NCBI RefSeq assembly: GCF_000285495.1
Contig: NZ_HE610978.1
Span: forward strand, 56,569-120,568
From: Oceanobacillus massiliensis str. N'diop
Lineage (GTDB): Bacteria > Bacillota > Bacilli > Bacillales > Amphibacillaceae
Reading direction: 5' to 3'
DNA: 64,000 nucleotides
Below, one piece after another: positions 8,810 through 17,515 of the stretch (the stretch's first letter is position 1; each line of letters begins with the position of its first letter). The translations under genes were made by a program, and so were the position numbers. The notes under the pieces are model-generated. The model saw only the letters and a list, made by a program, of their open reading frames with translations. It was not told the origin of the DNA and did not search any database.

Positions 8810-9682
8810 CTAATCCAATCGATTGATTTTTTCTCCCTTAGCAGTTAATAATATATTATCAATCAGCCTTGCTTGATTAAAATGAACGGCAACAGCCAGA
8901 ATAATGGTCCCTTCAATTTTCGCAATTGGCTTCAGTTCGGGATAGCTCAGGAGTTCAACGTAGTCCACTCTGCCGGAAATATGTATGCTCAAATAGTCAT
9001 GAACCTCTTTTTCAATGATAGCAGGAATATTCATACCGTCAACTACTAATTCCTGACCGAACTGCAGGCTTTTATATAGCCAGGTTGCTTCTTGACGCTC
9101 CCTATTATCCAGAAATATGTTTCTGCTGCTTTTGGCTAGCCCATCGGCTTCACGGGTCGTAGGGACGCCAATTAATTCAATTGGGAAATTCAGATCGTTT
9201 AGTAAGGCATCGACCACGGCAACTTGCTGTGCATCTTTTAGGCCAAAGTAAGCTCTATCAGGCAGAATGATATGGAATAATTTTGTCAGTACCGTTATAA
9301 CACCGTCAAAATGTCCCGGTCTTGACTTGCCGCATAATACTTCTGTTCTTCCTTGGATATGCATATCGATCAACGATTTCACCGGATACATTTCCTTTAC
9401 GTCGGGAAGAAAAAGGTAATGGATGCCTGCTTGTTCTGCTTGCTTTATATCTTTGCTTTCATCTCTTGGGTATTTTTCATAATCCTCGCTAGGTCCGAAT
9501 TGCAGTGGATTGATGAATATGCTTGTTATTGCGATATCATTTTCCGTTTTAGCGTTCTGCATTAAATTCAAATGACCTTCATGGAAGGAGCCCATCGTTG
9601 CAACATAGCCGATTTGCTTGCCTTCAAGCTTTAACTGTTTGCTAATCCGCTGCATTTCACTTATCGTACGGATAACTTCCAT
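8810..9682 (-). CDS. panC: Pantothenate synthetase
   Basis: ATP-dependent ligase that joins pantoate and beta-alanine, the last step of pantothenate synthesis. The 290 residues include the nucleotide-binding motif HEGHLNL after VATMGSF, then NPLQFGPSEDYEKYPR, the CGKSRPGHFDGV pantoate segment and LAKSSRN (KMSKS-like) downstream. It follows birA by 48 bp. In B. subtilis panB lies between birA and panC; here there is no room for it. Confidence 0.97.
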   Translation of the reverse strand: MEVIRTISEMQRISKQLKLEGKQIGYVATMGSFHEGHLNLMQNAKTENDIAITSIFINPLQFGPSEDYEKYPRDESKDIKQAEQAGIHYLFLPDVKEMYPVKSLIDMHIQGRTEVLCGKSRPGHFDGVITVLTKLFHIILPDRAYFGLKDAQQVAVVDALLNDLNFPIELIGVPTTREADGLAKSSRNIFLDNRERQEATWLYKSLQFGQELVVDGMNIPAIIEKEVHDYLSIHISGRVDYVELLSYPELKPIAKIEGTIILAVAVHFNQARLIDNILLTAKGEKINRLD

Positions 9683-9730
9683 TTCTTTCCCCCCTGCAGG
9701 TTACGGATGAAATTATGAACGTGATTTTGT

Positions 9731-10720
9731 TTATTTATTTTCCGGGAACCAATTTATTTCTGCCGAGTAGAGCTTTATCGCTTCGCCAGTCCGTGATTCT
9801 GTCAGCAATGCCCCTTCTTCAGAAATTCCTAGGAAAGTCGATTCCCATTCATCTTTGAATGTTTTTATTTGGATGGGCTGACCAATCTTAAATCCATAAC
9901 TTTCCCACTTTTCCTTAACAGGAGCAAAGCCAGATTTCATGTAGGCATCAAAGGATTTTTCAAAAGATTTCAGCAATTCCTGAATCAAATGTGTAATTGG
10001 CCAATCCTGCCCAGTCTCTATCTTGAGAGATGTAGCCTTAGATTGAATGTCCTCCTGCAAGTCTTCCTTTGAATGATTCACATTCAATCCAATTCCTATC
10101 AATATATATTGAATGCGGTCTTGTTCAGCCTGCATTTCAGTCAGGATTCCCGCTATTTTCTTTTGGTTCAGCAATATATCGTTGGGCCACTTGATATGGG
10201 CTCTCGTTTGTACAGTTGATTCAAGTACGTCCGCTAGTACGGTTGCAGCCAGTAATGTCAATTTAGAAGCATCATTAGGCAGCATTTCCGGTCTTAGCAG
10301 GATACTTAGCCAGATACCCTTCCCCTTGTTGGAATGCCAGGTACGGTTCATCCTTCCTCTGCCTTCTGTCTGCTCATCGGCAATAACGATTGTACCATGT
10401 GGTGCATTTTCCAGTGCGGCCTGATGTGCCAAAGTCTGGGTAGAACCTGTCTTTTCTTTATGTATGATTGTTTTAGCAATCCATTTAGTATCGAGTCCCC
10501 ATTTGATCGTATTACTGCTCATTGTTTCGGGATATGCTGTGATTCGGTATCCTTTTCTTGGTCTAGCTTCAATCTGATAGCCATCTTTTTCAAGATCCTT
10601 CATATGTTTCCAAACAGCATTTCTGGATATATGCAACGAATCGGATAATGCCTGTCCGGAAATGAAACGATCTTCATTCTCAGCAAGAAGGGTTATTAAT
10701 CGATCGCGTGTGGATTCCAT
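9731..10720 (-). CDS. birA: Biotin-protein ligase/biotin operon repressor
   Basis: Attaches biotin to carboxylases and, in this long form, binds DNA to repress biotin genes. The N-terminal winged helix (about residues 1-65, with ISRNAVWKHMKDLEKDGY) precedes the ligase core with ADEQTEGRGRMNRTWHS, KWPNDILLNQKKIAGIL and a C-terminal SH3-like domain. The 329-residue length is usual for the bifunctional protein. The start codon lies inside the 3' end of cca (25-bp overlap), which implies coupled translation. Biotin operators elsewhere would be its targets. Confidence 0.96.
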   Translation of the reverse strand: MESTRDRLITLLAENEDRFISGQALSDSLHISRNAVWKHMKDLEKDGYQIEARPRKGYRITAYPETMSSNTIKWGLDTKWIAKTIIHKEKTGSTQTLAHQAALENAPHGTIVIADEQTEGRGRMNRTWHSNKGKGIWLSILLRPEMLPNDASKLTLLAATVLADVLESTVQTRAHIKWPNDILLNQKKIAGILTEMQAEQDRIQYILIGIGLNVNHSKEDLQEDIQSKATSLKIETGQDWPITHLIQELLKSFEKSFDAYMKSGFAPVKEKWESYGFKIGQPIQIKTFKDEWESTFLGISEEGALLTESRTGEAIKLYSAEINWFPENK

Positions 10721-11895
10721 TTTATCCAGTCCTTTATGTCTTTAAGATTATTTTTAACATTACCTGCTGCAACTTCAGCTTCTATTTGTTGGATTAGACG
10801 ATGCAGCCAAGGTCCTTTTTTTCTTTCTGGATACATTTCAATAAGGTCATGACCATTGATGGCGAGCTCTGTTCGCGAGCGAATCTCTAGTTTACCTGCA
10901 ACAGATGCCATCTCATCTGTCGTCAATGATTTTGGATGCATGACATTGACAAGACGCACGAATCCATCGTAGTATCCCGGGTCCAATTGATATACGAGCA
11001 TTAAATCCAGCCCATTCTTTTGATATCGTTCATATGCCTTCAGCAATTGCTGTGCTTCCATTTTAATTTTATTGGAGACCTTCCATTGCCTTACCCATAC
11101 TTCAATGCTGACTTCAGGCTTAATCAGATGGAATAGAGAAATAACTTCTCCAAATGAACAGAGGGGCAGCATTGTTGACGGAATGGCGTCTATGAGATCA
11201 GTATGTTTGTGAAACACCGGTAGATAGTTACCTATTTTCAGTTCCTTTAAGTATTCGATTGCACGATTAACATGTACACCTGCAAATAGCTTGGTGAATT
11301 CATTTGTGATTCGTTCAACTGCCAGGCTTTCAATTTCGCCTCTCAATGCCCTCATATCTTCCAGTGTCTTTGGATGGATGGTAAAACCAAGCTGACTGGT
11401 GAATCGAAGGGCGCGGATAATCCTTAAGGCATCTTCTGTGAATCGCTTGTAGCCATCCCCGACGGTTTGGATTACTTTCTTCTCAATATCTGCCCTTCCA
11501 CCAAATAAATCAATGATATCACCGTCTAAATCCATAGCTAGTGCATTAATCGTAAAATCACGTCTTTCCAGGTCTTTATCAATCTCATCGATAAATTGGA
11601 CTGAATCCGGATGACGTTTATCTGAATAATCGCCATCGAGACGGAAAGTGGTTACTTCATAGGACTCGCCCTCGTGCCGTACGATGACTGTTCCATGTTC
11701 AATCCCCACTGGAATAACCTTAGGGAAAATTTTTTGGATTGTTTCAGGCGGGGCTGAAGTGGCAATATCGATGTCGCCTAAAGCTCTGTCAAGCAACAGG
11801 TCACGTACACAGCCGCCAACAAAATAGGCCTTATAATTGTGTTTTTCAATTTGTTCCAGAACTGGTTTTGCTGCTGCAAATGGTTTTGGTAACAT
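10696..11895 (-). CDS. cca: CCA-adding tRNA nucleotidyltransferase
   Basis: Adds or repairs the 3'-CCA of tRNA. The 399-residue class II enzyme has the nucleotidyltransferase motif GGCVRDLLL-x-RALGDIDIAT (about residues 27-43), the ERRDFTINALAMD segment, and the RIIRALRFTSQLGF base-recognition helix region. The C-terminal body and tail domains follow. It lies 22 bp after bshA and overlaps birA, as in related bacilli. Confidence 0.96.
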   Translation of the reverse strand: MLPKPFAAAKPVLEQIEKHNYKAYFVGGCVRDLLLDRALGDIDIATSAPPETIQKIFPKVIPVGIEHGTVIVRHEGESYEVTTFRLDGDYSDKRHPDSVQFIDEIDKDLERRDFTINALAMDLDGDIIDLFGGRADIEKKVIQTVGDGYKRFTEDALRIIRALRFTSQLGFTIHPKTLEDMRALRGEIESLAVERITNEFTKLFAGVHVNRAIEYLKELKIGNYLPVFHKHTDLIDAIPSTMLPLCSFGEVISLFHLIKPEVSIEVWVRQWKVSNKIKMEAQQLLKAYERYQKNGLDLMLVYQLDPGYYDGFVRLVNVMHPKSLTTDEMASVAGKLEIRSRTELAINGHDLIEMYPERKKGPWLHRLIQQIEAEVAAGNVKNNLKDIKDWIKWNPHAID

Positions 11896-11917
11896 GGGAT
11901 CACCATTTTCTTTTTGA

Positions 11918-13042
11918 TTACTGCTTCAGTACTGAATCATAAAGTCTCAGATACTGGTTTACAATTTTAGTTGATTCAAAATGCTTCATACTGTGTTCAA
12001 GTGCGTGTTGGGAAAATTGTTTCAGCAGCTGTTCATTTTGCAATAAGTGAACGGCATGTCGAGCAGTTGCCTCGATATCTCCCAATTCAACAATATACCC
12101 AGTCTCTTCATGGTTGATCACTTCGGGAATGCCGCCAATGTTTGTTCCGATACAAGGTACACCGCACGCCATTGCCTCAAGCAGCACCAGGCCGAAGCTC
12201 TCTTTTTCCGACATCAATAATTTAATATCTGCGATTGACAATAACTCACTTATATTATTCTGTTTTCCCAGGAAAAGTATATCTTCTTTCATGCCGAGAC
12301 GCTCTGATAGCTGTACTAAACTAGAGTATTCAGGGCCATCCCCTACAAGTAGAAGCTTACTTTTCACCTGTTTTCTAATTTTTTCAAAAGCTAGAATGAT
12401 ATCTTGGACTCTTTTCACTTTCCTGAAATTGGAGATGTGTATGAGTACCTTTTCTTCTTCTTTAATACCGTACTGTTCTCTAAGCTTCGGCATATTTTTT
12501 CTATTGTATTCCTCTTCGTTTACAAAGTTATAGATGACGGATATCTCTTTATTTAACTCGAGCATCTCGCTTGTTTGACTGGCTAGATTATTAGAAACAG
12601 CCGTAACCGCATCTGACTTCTCAATTCCGTGCTTTATGATCTTCTTAAATGTGTGATCGATTCCAAGCACGGTAATGTCAGTACCATGAAGTGTCGTGAT
12701 GATTTTCACATCGTGTTCCGCAATATCCTTTGCCAATATCGCACAGATTGCATGCGGCATAGCGTAATGGACATGCAAAATATCCAGTTTCTCCTGATCG
12801 ATTACTTCTGCCATTTTTGCAGCGAGTGCAAGATCATATGGCGGAAATTGAAAAACGGGATAATGATTCATTTCAACTTCATGATAATATACTTTAGGAT
12901 GAATTTTATTTAAGCGGAACGGTATGCTCGATGTTATAAAGTGTATCTCATGGCCTTGCTCTGCTAAAAGCTTACCGAGTTCTGTCGCGATCACTCCTGA
13001 ACCGCCCACACTCGGGTAGCATGTTATTCCTATTTTTTTCAC
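11918..13042 (-). CDS. bshA: N-acetyl-alpha-D-glucosaminyl L-malate synthase (bacillithiol pathway)
   Basis: GT4-family glycosyltransferase that transfers GlcNAc from UDP-GlcNAc to L-malate, the first step of bacillithiol synthesis. The 374-residue protein begins [14 protein letters not shown] (acceptor and nucleotide loop) and has the donor-site motifs [21 protein letters not shown] and NIGGIPEVI. The chosen start is GTG at 13042 with GAAGGAAAT before it; a longer frame overlaps mgsA further without a ribosome binding site. The deacetylase gene bshB1, which sits between mgsA and bshA in B. subtilis, is absent here. Confidence 0.95.
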   Translation of the reverse strand: MKKIGITCYPSVGGSGVIATELGKLLAEQGHEIHFITSSIPFRLNKIHPKVYYHEVEMNHYPVFQFPPYDLALAAKMAEVIDQEKLDILHVHYAMPHAICAILAKDIAEHDVKIITTLHGTDITVLGIDHTFKKIIKHGIEKSDAVTAVSNNLASQTSEMLELNKEISVIYNFVNEEEYNRKNMPKLREQYGIKEEEKVLIHISNFRKVKRVQDIILAFEKIRKQVKSKLLLVGDGPEYSSLVQLSERLGMKEDILFLGKQNNISELLSIADIKLLMSEKESFGLVLLEAMACGVPCIGTNIGGIPEVINHEETGYIVELGDIEATARHAVHLLQNEQLLKQFSQHALEHSMKHFESTKIVNQYLRLYDSVLKQ

Positions 13043-13461
13043 GTATTTCCTTCTTTCTGCTGTTTTTCCTTGATAATTTCCCGCCATTCAAAGTCTCCGC
13101 GGTCCAAACCGCGCAGGAAAATTTCAGATGCCGCAATATTTGTTGCCAGCGGGATTTGATATACATCACATAATCGCATGAGTGCACTTACATCAGGTTC
13201 ATGCGGTTGGGCAGTGAGCGGATCTCTAAAGAAAATGACAATGTCCATCTCATTCTTTGCAATCATTGCTCCGATTTGCTGGTCGCCGCCGAGAGGGCCG
13301 GACTGAAATCTATGGATATTCAGTCCGGTTGCCTCCGATATGAGTTTTCCGGTTGTTCCTGTTGCATAGAGTTTATGTTTTTGCAGTATATGCTTATATG
13401 CAATACTGAAACGGATAATATCATCTTTCTTCTGGTCGTGTGCAATTAAGGCAATATTCAT
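13039..13461 (-). CDS. mgsA: Methylglyoxal synthase
   Basis: Converts dihydroxyacetone phosphate to methylglyoxal and phosphate, an overflow route that frees phosphate. It has 140 residues. The ATGTTGKLI phosphate-binding loop, [11 protein letters not shown] and the catalytic [14 protein letters not shown] segment are intact. Its stop overlaps the bshA GTG by four bases, so the two are translationally coupled. That link is biologically sensible because bacillithiol helps detoxify methylglyoxal. Confidence 0.97.
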   Translation of the reverse strand: MNIALIAHDQKKDDIIRFSIAYKHILQKHKLYATGTTGKLISEATGLNIHRFQSGPLGGDQQIGAMIAKNEMDIVIFFRDPLTAQPHEPDVSALMRLCDVYQIPLATNIAASEIFLRGLDRGDFEWREIIKEKQQKEGNT

Positions 13462-13488
13462 AGAAACCTTCCTTCACAGTAATCCTAA

Positions 13489-14283
13489 CTATAAAATGTT
13501 TTCAAGACCGTATGCAAGTTCCTTCATGTCCATCACTTTATGTACAGATAATTTAATTCCTTCCATAAAGGAGCCGCGGTTTAAAGAGTCGTGTTTAATC
13601 GTTAGCGTCTGGCCGGAGCTCCCAAAAATGACTTCTTGGTGTGCAACAAGCCCAGGTAATCGCAAGCTGTGAATGTGCATACCATCCATTTCGGCACCTC
13701 GCGCTCCGCTGATTGTTTCCTGTTCATCAGGATGCCCCTGTTTCTTCGGTTCTCTTGTTTTCATTATCAGCTCTGCTGTCTTTTTAGCGGTTCCAGAAGG
13801 AGCATCCAGTTTTCTATCGTGATGTTTTTCAATAATTTCTACATCGGAAAAGTACTTTCCTGCCATTTCGGAGAACTTCATCATAAGTACAGCCCCAATC
13901 GCAAAATTGGGAGCTATGATGCACCCCGTATTTTCTCCCTCTGCTAATTGAGCAATTTCGCCGATTTGTCCATCGGTGAACCCAGTAGTACCGACAACTG
14001 GTCTGATGTGATGTTCTATTGCCGTTTTTGTATGATAGTAACCAACCTCTGGTACCGTTAAGTCGATGAATACGTCTGCATTTACCTCTTGAAAACATTT
14101 CTCAATATCTTCATAAATAGGTACAGGCAAGCTTGGTTGTCCTTCTATATCTTTTAATTGTTTGCCGCTGTGCTTTCTGTCAATGCAGGCTACCAGTTTA
14201 AAATCCGATTCGTTTTCCACCATTTTTACAGCGGCTGACCCCATTCTTCCTCTTGGTCCCGCCAGAATGATATTTATTGCCAT
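13489..14283 (-). CDS. dapB: 4-hydroxy-tetrahydrodipicolinate reductase
   Basis: NAD(P)H-dependent step of the diaminopimelate/lysine pathway, needed for the cell wall and for dipicolinate in spores. The 264 residues include the Rossmann loop LAGPRGRMGSA and the family signature EKHHDRKLDAPSGTA. The start MAINIIL is chosen for GGAGAA seven bases upstream; a longer frame adds ten residues. It stands second in the ypjD operon, 60 bp after ypjD. Confidence 0.97.
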   Translation of the reverse strand: MAINIILAGPRGRMGSAAVKMVENESDFKLVACIDRKHSGKQLKDIEGQPSLPVPIYEDIEKCFQEVNADVFIDLTVPEVGYYHTKTAIEHHIRPVVGTTGFTDGQIGEIAQLAEGENTGCIIAPNFAIGAVLMMKFSEMAGKYFSDVEIIEKHHDRKLDAPSGTAKKTAELIMKTREPKKQGHPDEQETISGARGAEMDGMHIHSLRLPGLVAHQEVIFGSSGQTLTIKHDSLNRGSFMEGIKLSVHKVMDMKELAYGLENIL

Positions 14284-14343
14284 GTTCAATTCTCCTTTAA
14301 AAAAGTTGTCCAAAATTACTTCTGATGTTTCAGGGATTCCGTT

Positions 14344-14679
14344 TTACTGATCTTTACGAGTCCAGCGGTCTTTGTCCCTAGTTTCGATCTTTTTGATTGC
14401 GATATCGAATGCTCCTGAAAGGTCAATATCCAAGGAATTGGCAAAACAGGCAAGTACAAAAACAATGTCGCCAAGCTCCTCTTCGATTGTTTTCTCCTTT
14501 TCAGTTGCTTTTTTTGGCTTTTCACCATGGTAATGATTTACCTCGCGTGCCAGTTCTCCTACTTCTTCCGTAATTCTTGCCATTAAGGCAAGTGGAGAAA
14601 AGTAGCCTTCTTTAAATTGTGAGATATAATCATCCACTCTTTTTTGAATATCTTTCGTGTCATATAATGGTGCTTCGAT
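14344..14679 (-). CDS. ypjD: MazG-like nucleotide pyrophosphohydrolase, probable AUC start
   Basis: Small all-alpha NTP-PPase of the MazG/YpjD type, which hydrolyses (d)NTPs to monophosphates and may clean the nucleotide pool. The metal-binding EEVGELAREVNH and EEELGDIVFVLACFAN motifs are intact. Family-like sequence (DTKDIQKRVDDYISQFKEG) begins upstream of the only standard start, GTG at 14637. The frame is open back to a stop just before 14682. A good ribosome binding site (AGAGGTGAG, 14685-14693) lies five bases before an in-frame ATC at 14679, which would give 111 residues. So either initiation is at AUC, or a base is misread, or translation starts late at GTG. Confidence 0.85.
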   Translation of the reverse strand: MEAPLYDTKDIQKRVDDYISQFKEGYFSPLALMARITEEVGELAREVNHYHGEKPKKATEKEKTIEEELGDIVFVLACFANSLDIDLSGAFDIAIKKIETRDKDRWTRKDQ

Positions 14680-14684
14680 AGTAG

Positions 14685-14693
14685 CTCACCTCT
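14685..14693 (-). promoter_or_regulatory. Ribosome binding site that decides the ypjD start
   Basis: AGAGGTGAG lies five bases before the in-frame ATC at 14679 and 47 bases before the GTG at 14637. It sits about 20 bases after the predicted -10 box. No ATG, GTG or TTG in the ypjD frame is at a workable distance. Confidence 0.7.
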
Positions 14694-14713
14694 TTTTATA
14701 CTCTTCTTCTATC

Positions 14714-14742
14714 ATGTTAGCTAAAAGGAAGTGGTTTGACAA
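14714..14742 (-). promoter_or_regulatory. SigA-type promoter for the ypjD-to-panD operon
   Basis: TTGTCA (14737-14742) and TAACAT (14714-14719) on the minus strand with a 17-bp spacer, placed just upstream of the ypjD ribosome binding site. Confidence 0.55.
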
Positions 14743-14767
14743 ATTTTTGATACAGGTAGGGATTAAA

Positions 14768-14796
14768 TTGTCCTAATAAACTTTATTTACTATAAT
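14768..14796 (+). promoter_or_regulatory. SigA-type promoter for ypjC
   Basis: TTGTCC (14768-14773) and a perfect TATAAT (14791-14796) spaced 17 bp, 47 bp before the ypjC start. Confidence 0.7.
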
Positions 14797-14843
14797 TAAG
14801 TAGGATTGTTATATAGACACTCGATCAAGTTAGGAGGAAATAG

Positions 14844-15719
14844 ATGATGTTCGGATTAAAATTGAAAAATATATTGTTTATATTGCTTGGCGCGGCCATC
14901 TACTCATTTGGCATCGTTCATTTTAATATGCAGAACAATCTTGGAGAAGGCGGATTTACCGGTATAACACTGCTGCTTTATTTTCTTTGGAGATGGGATC
15001 CGGCCATTACCAATATCGTACTGAATGTTCCATTATTTCTTATAGGCTGGAAGTTCCTTGGTAAGAATACATTTTTATATACCATTATCGGAACCTTTGC
15101 AGTATCTTTGTTTTTGAGGATTTTCCAAACCTATCAGTTTTCAATCCACCTGGAGAATGATATGACCCTGGTAGCACTGTTTGCCGGAGTATTTATCGGT
15201 GTAGGGCTTGGAATCATCTTCCGTTATGGAGGGACAACCGGCGGAGTAGATATCATTGCAAGGCTCGTCTATAAATATGCCGGATGGAGCATGGGAAGAA
15301 CAATGTTCCTATTTGATTTTGTTGTCATAACGGCTTCTGTCTTTATGGTTCTCGACCTTGTTGAAGGGATGTACACACTTGTCGCCGTTTATCTGGGCGC
15401 AAGGGTAATTGATTTCATACAGGAAGGCGCCTATTCAGCAAAAGGGGCAACCATTATTTCAAACAAGAGCAGTGAGATTGCAGAAAAAATACTTACATCC
15501 ATGGACCGTGGGGTAACGGTTCTCGATGGACGCGGCAGCTTTTCGGGAGAAAAAAGGGACGTTCTCTATTGTGTTGTAGCAAGAAATGAGATTGTGCGGT
15601 TGAAAAGTATTATCAACAGCGTGGATCCTCACGCATTTGTGGCAGTCACGACGGCACATGATGTAATGGGTGAAGGATTTACATTGGATGAGAACAAAAA
15701 TCCGATCAGAGAAGATTAA
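14844..15719 (+). CDS. ypjC: YitT/YpjC family membrane protein with DUF2179 domain
   Basis: A 291-residue protein with five or six hydrophobic helices in the first 200 residues (YitT membrane domain, with GLGIIFRYGGTTGGVDIIARL) and a cytosolic DUF2179 domain at the C-terminus (about 210-285, VTVLDGRGSFSGEKRDVLYCVV). The molecular function of the family is not established. AGGAGG lies six bases before the first ATG. It is transcribed against its neighbours from its own promoter and ends at a bidirectional terminator. Confidence 0.9.
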   Translation: MMFGLKLKNILFILLGAAIYSFGIVHFNMQNNLGEGGFTGITLLLYFLWRWDPAITNIVLNVPLFLIGWKFLGKNTFLYTIIGTFAVSLFLRIFQTYQFSIHLENDMTLVALFAGVFIGVGLGIIFRYGGTTGGVDIIARLVYKYAGWSMGRTMFLFDFVVITASVFMVLDLVEGMYTLVAVYLGARVIDFIQEGAYSAKGATIISNKSSEIAEKILTSMDRGVTVLDGRGSFSGEKRDVLYCVVARNEIVRLKSIINSVDPHAFVAVTTAHDVMGEGFTLDENKNPIRED

Positions 15720-15740
15720 ACAAACCAGTTTGGCCAAAAC

Positions 15741-15771
15741 AAAAAGGGATGACAATTTGTCATCCCTTTTT
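15741..15771. terminator. Bidirectional intrinsic terminator between ypjC and yugP
   Basis: A 12-bp stem (15743-15754 with 15758-15769) with a T-run to its right and an A-run to its left serves the convergent genes. Confidence 0.85.
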
Positions 15772-15774
15772 TAT

Positions 15775-16455
15775 CTATTCTCTGCTTGAAAGGTAAATCA
15801 ATACGAATCTCAATAGTTCTGCAACAGCCACAAGAGCAGCAGCTACATAAGTCAATGCAGCAGCATTGAGGACCTTCTTCGTTTCACGCTCTTCATTGTT
15901 TCTGATTACGCCAGATGAAACCAACTGTGTCATGGCACGGCTGGATGCATCAAATTCTACAGGCAATGTTACCACCTGGAACAATACAGCTGCTGACATG
16001 AAGATAATTCCCAGAAGGAGCATATTGGTCATACTGAAGAATATACCCGCCATGATAAAGAAGAAAGAGATGTTGGAACCGAAGTTGGCAATTGGCACTA
16101 AAGCGCTTCTCAACCGCAAAAATGCGTATTCCTGCTGATCCTGAATAGCATGTCCGACTTCATGGGCTGCTACGGCAGACGAAGCCATTGAACGGCCATG
16201 ATAAATCCCTTCGGAAAGATTGATTACTTTTTTCCTTGGATCATAATGATCGGAAAGCATCCCTTTCGTTTGTCCAATTCTTACATCATATAACCCATTT
16301 TCATCCAATATTTTACGGGCGACTTCAGCGCCTGTCATAGCAGATGATGTAGGTTTTTTTGAATACTTTATATACGTGCTTTTAACCCTTGATTGAGCCC
16401 AAATCGGGATAATCATCAATAACGCAATGTAGATTAGGTAACCACCCAAACCCAT
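15775..16455 (-). CDS. yugP: YugP-family zinc metallopeptidase, membrane-bound
   Basis: About 226 residues with an N-terminal membrane helix and three hydrophobic segments in the second half. The zinc-protease motif HEVGHAIQDQ (about residue 113) and the upstream GMLSDHYDPRKKVINLS segment define the YugP (neutral zinc metallopeptidase 2) family. The substrate is unknown. The second ATG (16455) is preferred because GGAGG lies at proper distance; the first ATG is too close. In B. subtilis yugP is elsewhere, so its place between ypjB and ypjC is a local difference. Confidence 0.9.
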   Translation of the reverse strand: MGLGGYLIYIALLMIIPIWAQSRVKSTYIKYSKKPTSSAMTGAEVARKILDENGLYDVRIGQTKGMLSDHYDPRKKVINLSEGIYHGRSMASSAVAAHEVGHAIQDQQEYAFLRLRSALVPIANFGSNISFFFIMAGIFFSMTNMLLLGIIFMSAAVLFQVVTLPVEFDASSRAMTQLVSSGVIRNNEERETKKVLNAAALTYVAAALVAVAELLRFVLIYLSSRE

Positions 16456-16519
16456 TTTCATTCCTCCAGTAGAAGTTAGACTTGTTTATCTAAGGTCAAT
16501 TTTAGTCAAATTTACCGAA

Positions 16520-16789
16520 TTAGTCAACAGATTTATCCTTCTTTCCAACTTCTTTTGCTTCTGCTTTATATTTTCTCCAGCTTACATAAGATAATGTAAC
16601 AATAATGCTTCCACCCACGATAATAGCAGTCCAAATAAACGGGGTAATAACAATCTGGTTTTTCGAGACATCTCCCTTAGCGATTGCAGTGCTTGCCTCA
16701 ACCGCTATTGGGCCAATTTGGCCGTACAGCAATATCCCTATGAGCACTGCGGCTGTGATCCGAACAAGAAGTTTCCATCTGTTTACCAT
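16520..16789 (-). CDS. Small membrane protein, possible reduced YpjB
   Basis: 89 residues: an N-terminal signal-like helix (about 8-26), a short extracytoplasmic stretch of some 20 residues, a second membrane helix (about 49-70) and a basic tail containing SWRKYKAEAK. In B. subtilis the gene at this place is ypjB, a sporulation protein of roughly 260 residues with a signal peptide and a C-terminal membrane helix ending in a similar basic motif. I infer that this is a YpjB relative that has lost its middle domain; without a search that is uncertain. GAGGTG is well placed for the start MVNRWK. Confidence 0.55.
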   Translation of the reverse strand: MVNRWKLLVRITAAVLIGILLYGQIGPIAVEASTAIAKGDVSKNQIVITPFIWTAIIVGGSIIVTLSYVSWRKYKAEAKEVGKKDKSVD

Positions 16790-16852
16790 AGAGATCACCT
16801 CATAAACTTGATATTAATTAAGTGTATGATGGAATCCCGCAGCATATAACAA

Positions 16853-17428
16853 TTAGTTCAATGGCTTGTTCCTTTGTGTGAGCCAATAGGCAATGAAGAT
16901 GGAAATGATACTTAGCCAGAAAGTGAAGTAACCAATTTCATTCATGTACTTATTCAGTGATGAGTACGCTGGCATCATAGCAAATACATAATCGATAATA
17001 TCGTTATGCAATGTCCAGACCGCAGCGAAAGCAATATGCCTTAACTTAATTTTATAAAATGGTGCATATAGAATGCCCTGAATCGCCATCCCCGCATGGG
17101 AAGCGATTAGCATATATCCCTGCCAGCCTATCGATCCTTCAACGATTAAGGTTAGAACGTTCATAACTACTGCCCATGTACCGTATTTGAATAAAGTGAT
17201 TATCGCAAGGGCTTCGATGTAAGGTATATTTTTCCCAAACAGAAAGAACAGCAAAAATATAGTGAAAAATAAACTTGCGGTTGGACTATCGGGAACGAAA
17301 ACCAGAAAAATATCTGGCGTTGCAGCAAGCTGCCCTTCATACCAATAATAGCCATACAGAGTACCGAAAAAGTTAATTAACAACAGGCAAAACAGAAACC
17401 TTTTCTCCTGCAATATGTATGTAATCAT
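16853..17428 (-). CDS. ypjA: YpjA family membrane protein (DUF1405)
   Basis: 191 residues with six or so hydrophobic helices, including WYEGQLAATP after the first helix and the conserved HNDIIDYVFAMMP near the C-terminus. These features and the position just downstream of qcrC match YpjA. Function is unknown. The start MITYILQ is chosen for its upstream AAAGGA; the longer frame adds 18 residues. A terminator lies between qcrC and ypjA, so expression may depend on read-through or its own promoter. Confidence 0.85.
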   Translation of the reverse strand: MITYILQEKRFLFCLLLINFFGTLYGYYWYEGQLAATPDIFLVFVPDSPTASLFFTIFLLFFLFGKNIPYIEALAIITLFKYGTWAVVMNVLTLIVEGSIGWQGYMLIASHAGMAIQGILYAPFYKIKLRHIAFAAVWTLHNDIIDYVFAMMPAYSSLNKYMNEIGYFTFWLSIISIFIAYWLTQRNKPLN

Positions 17429-17462
17429 ACCTCTATCCTTTCTATATGAACTGAATGCGATG

Positions 17463-17502
17463 TAAAAAAACACCTTCACCATTCATTATGGCAAAGGTGT
17501 TT
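17463..17502 (-). terminator. Intrinsic terminator after qcrABC
   Basis: The outer stem 17469-17476 with 17494-17501, extended by an inner CCAT/ATGG pairing, is followed by a T7 run on the minus strand. Confidence 0.85.
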
Positions 17503-17515
17503 AACTTAACGAATA

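Noticed and set aside
12972..13187. 71-residue minus frame between bshA and mgsA, considered as a bshB1 remnant
   Set aside because: Out of frame with mgsA and bshA and without deacetylase motifs; it is antiphase coding noise.
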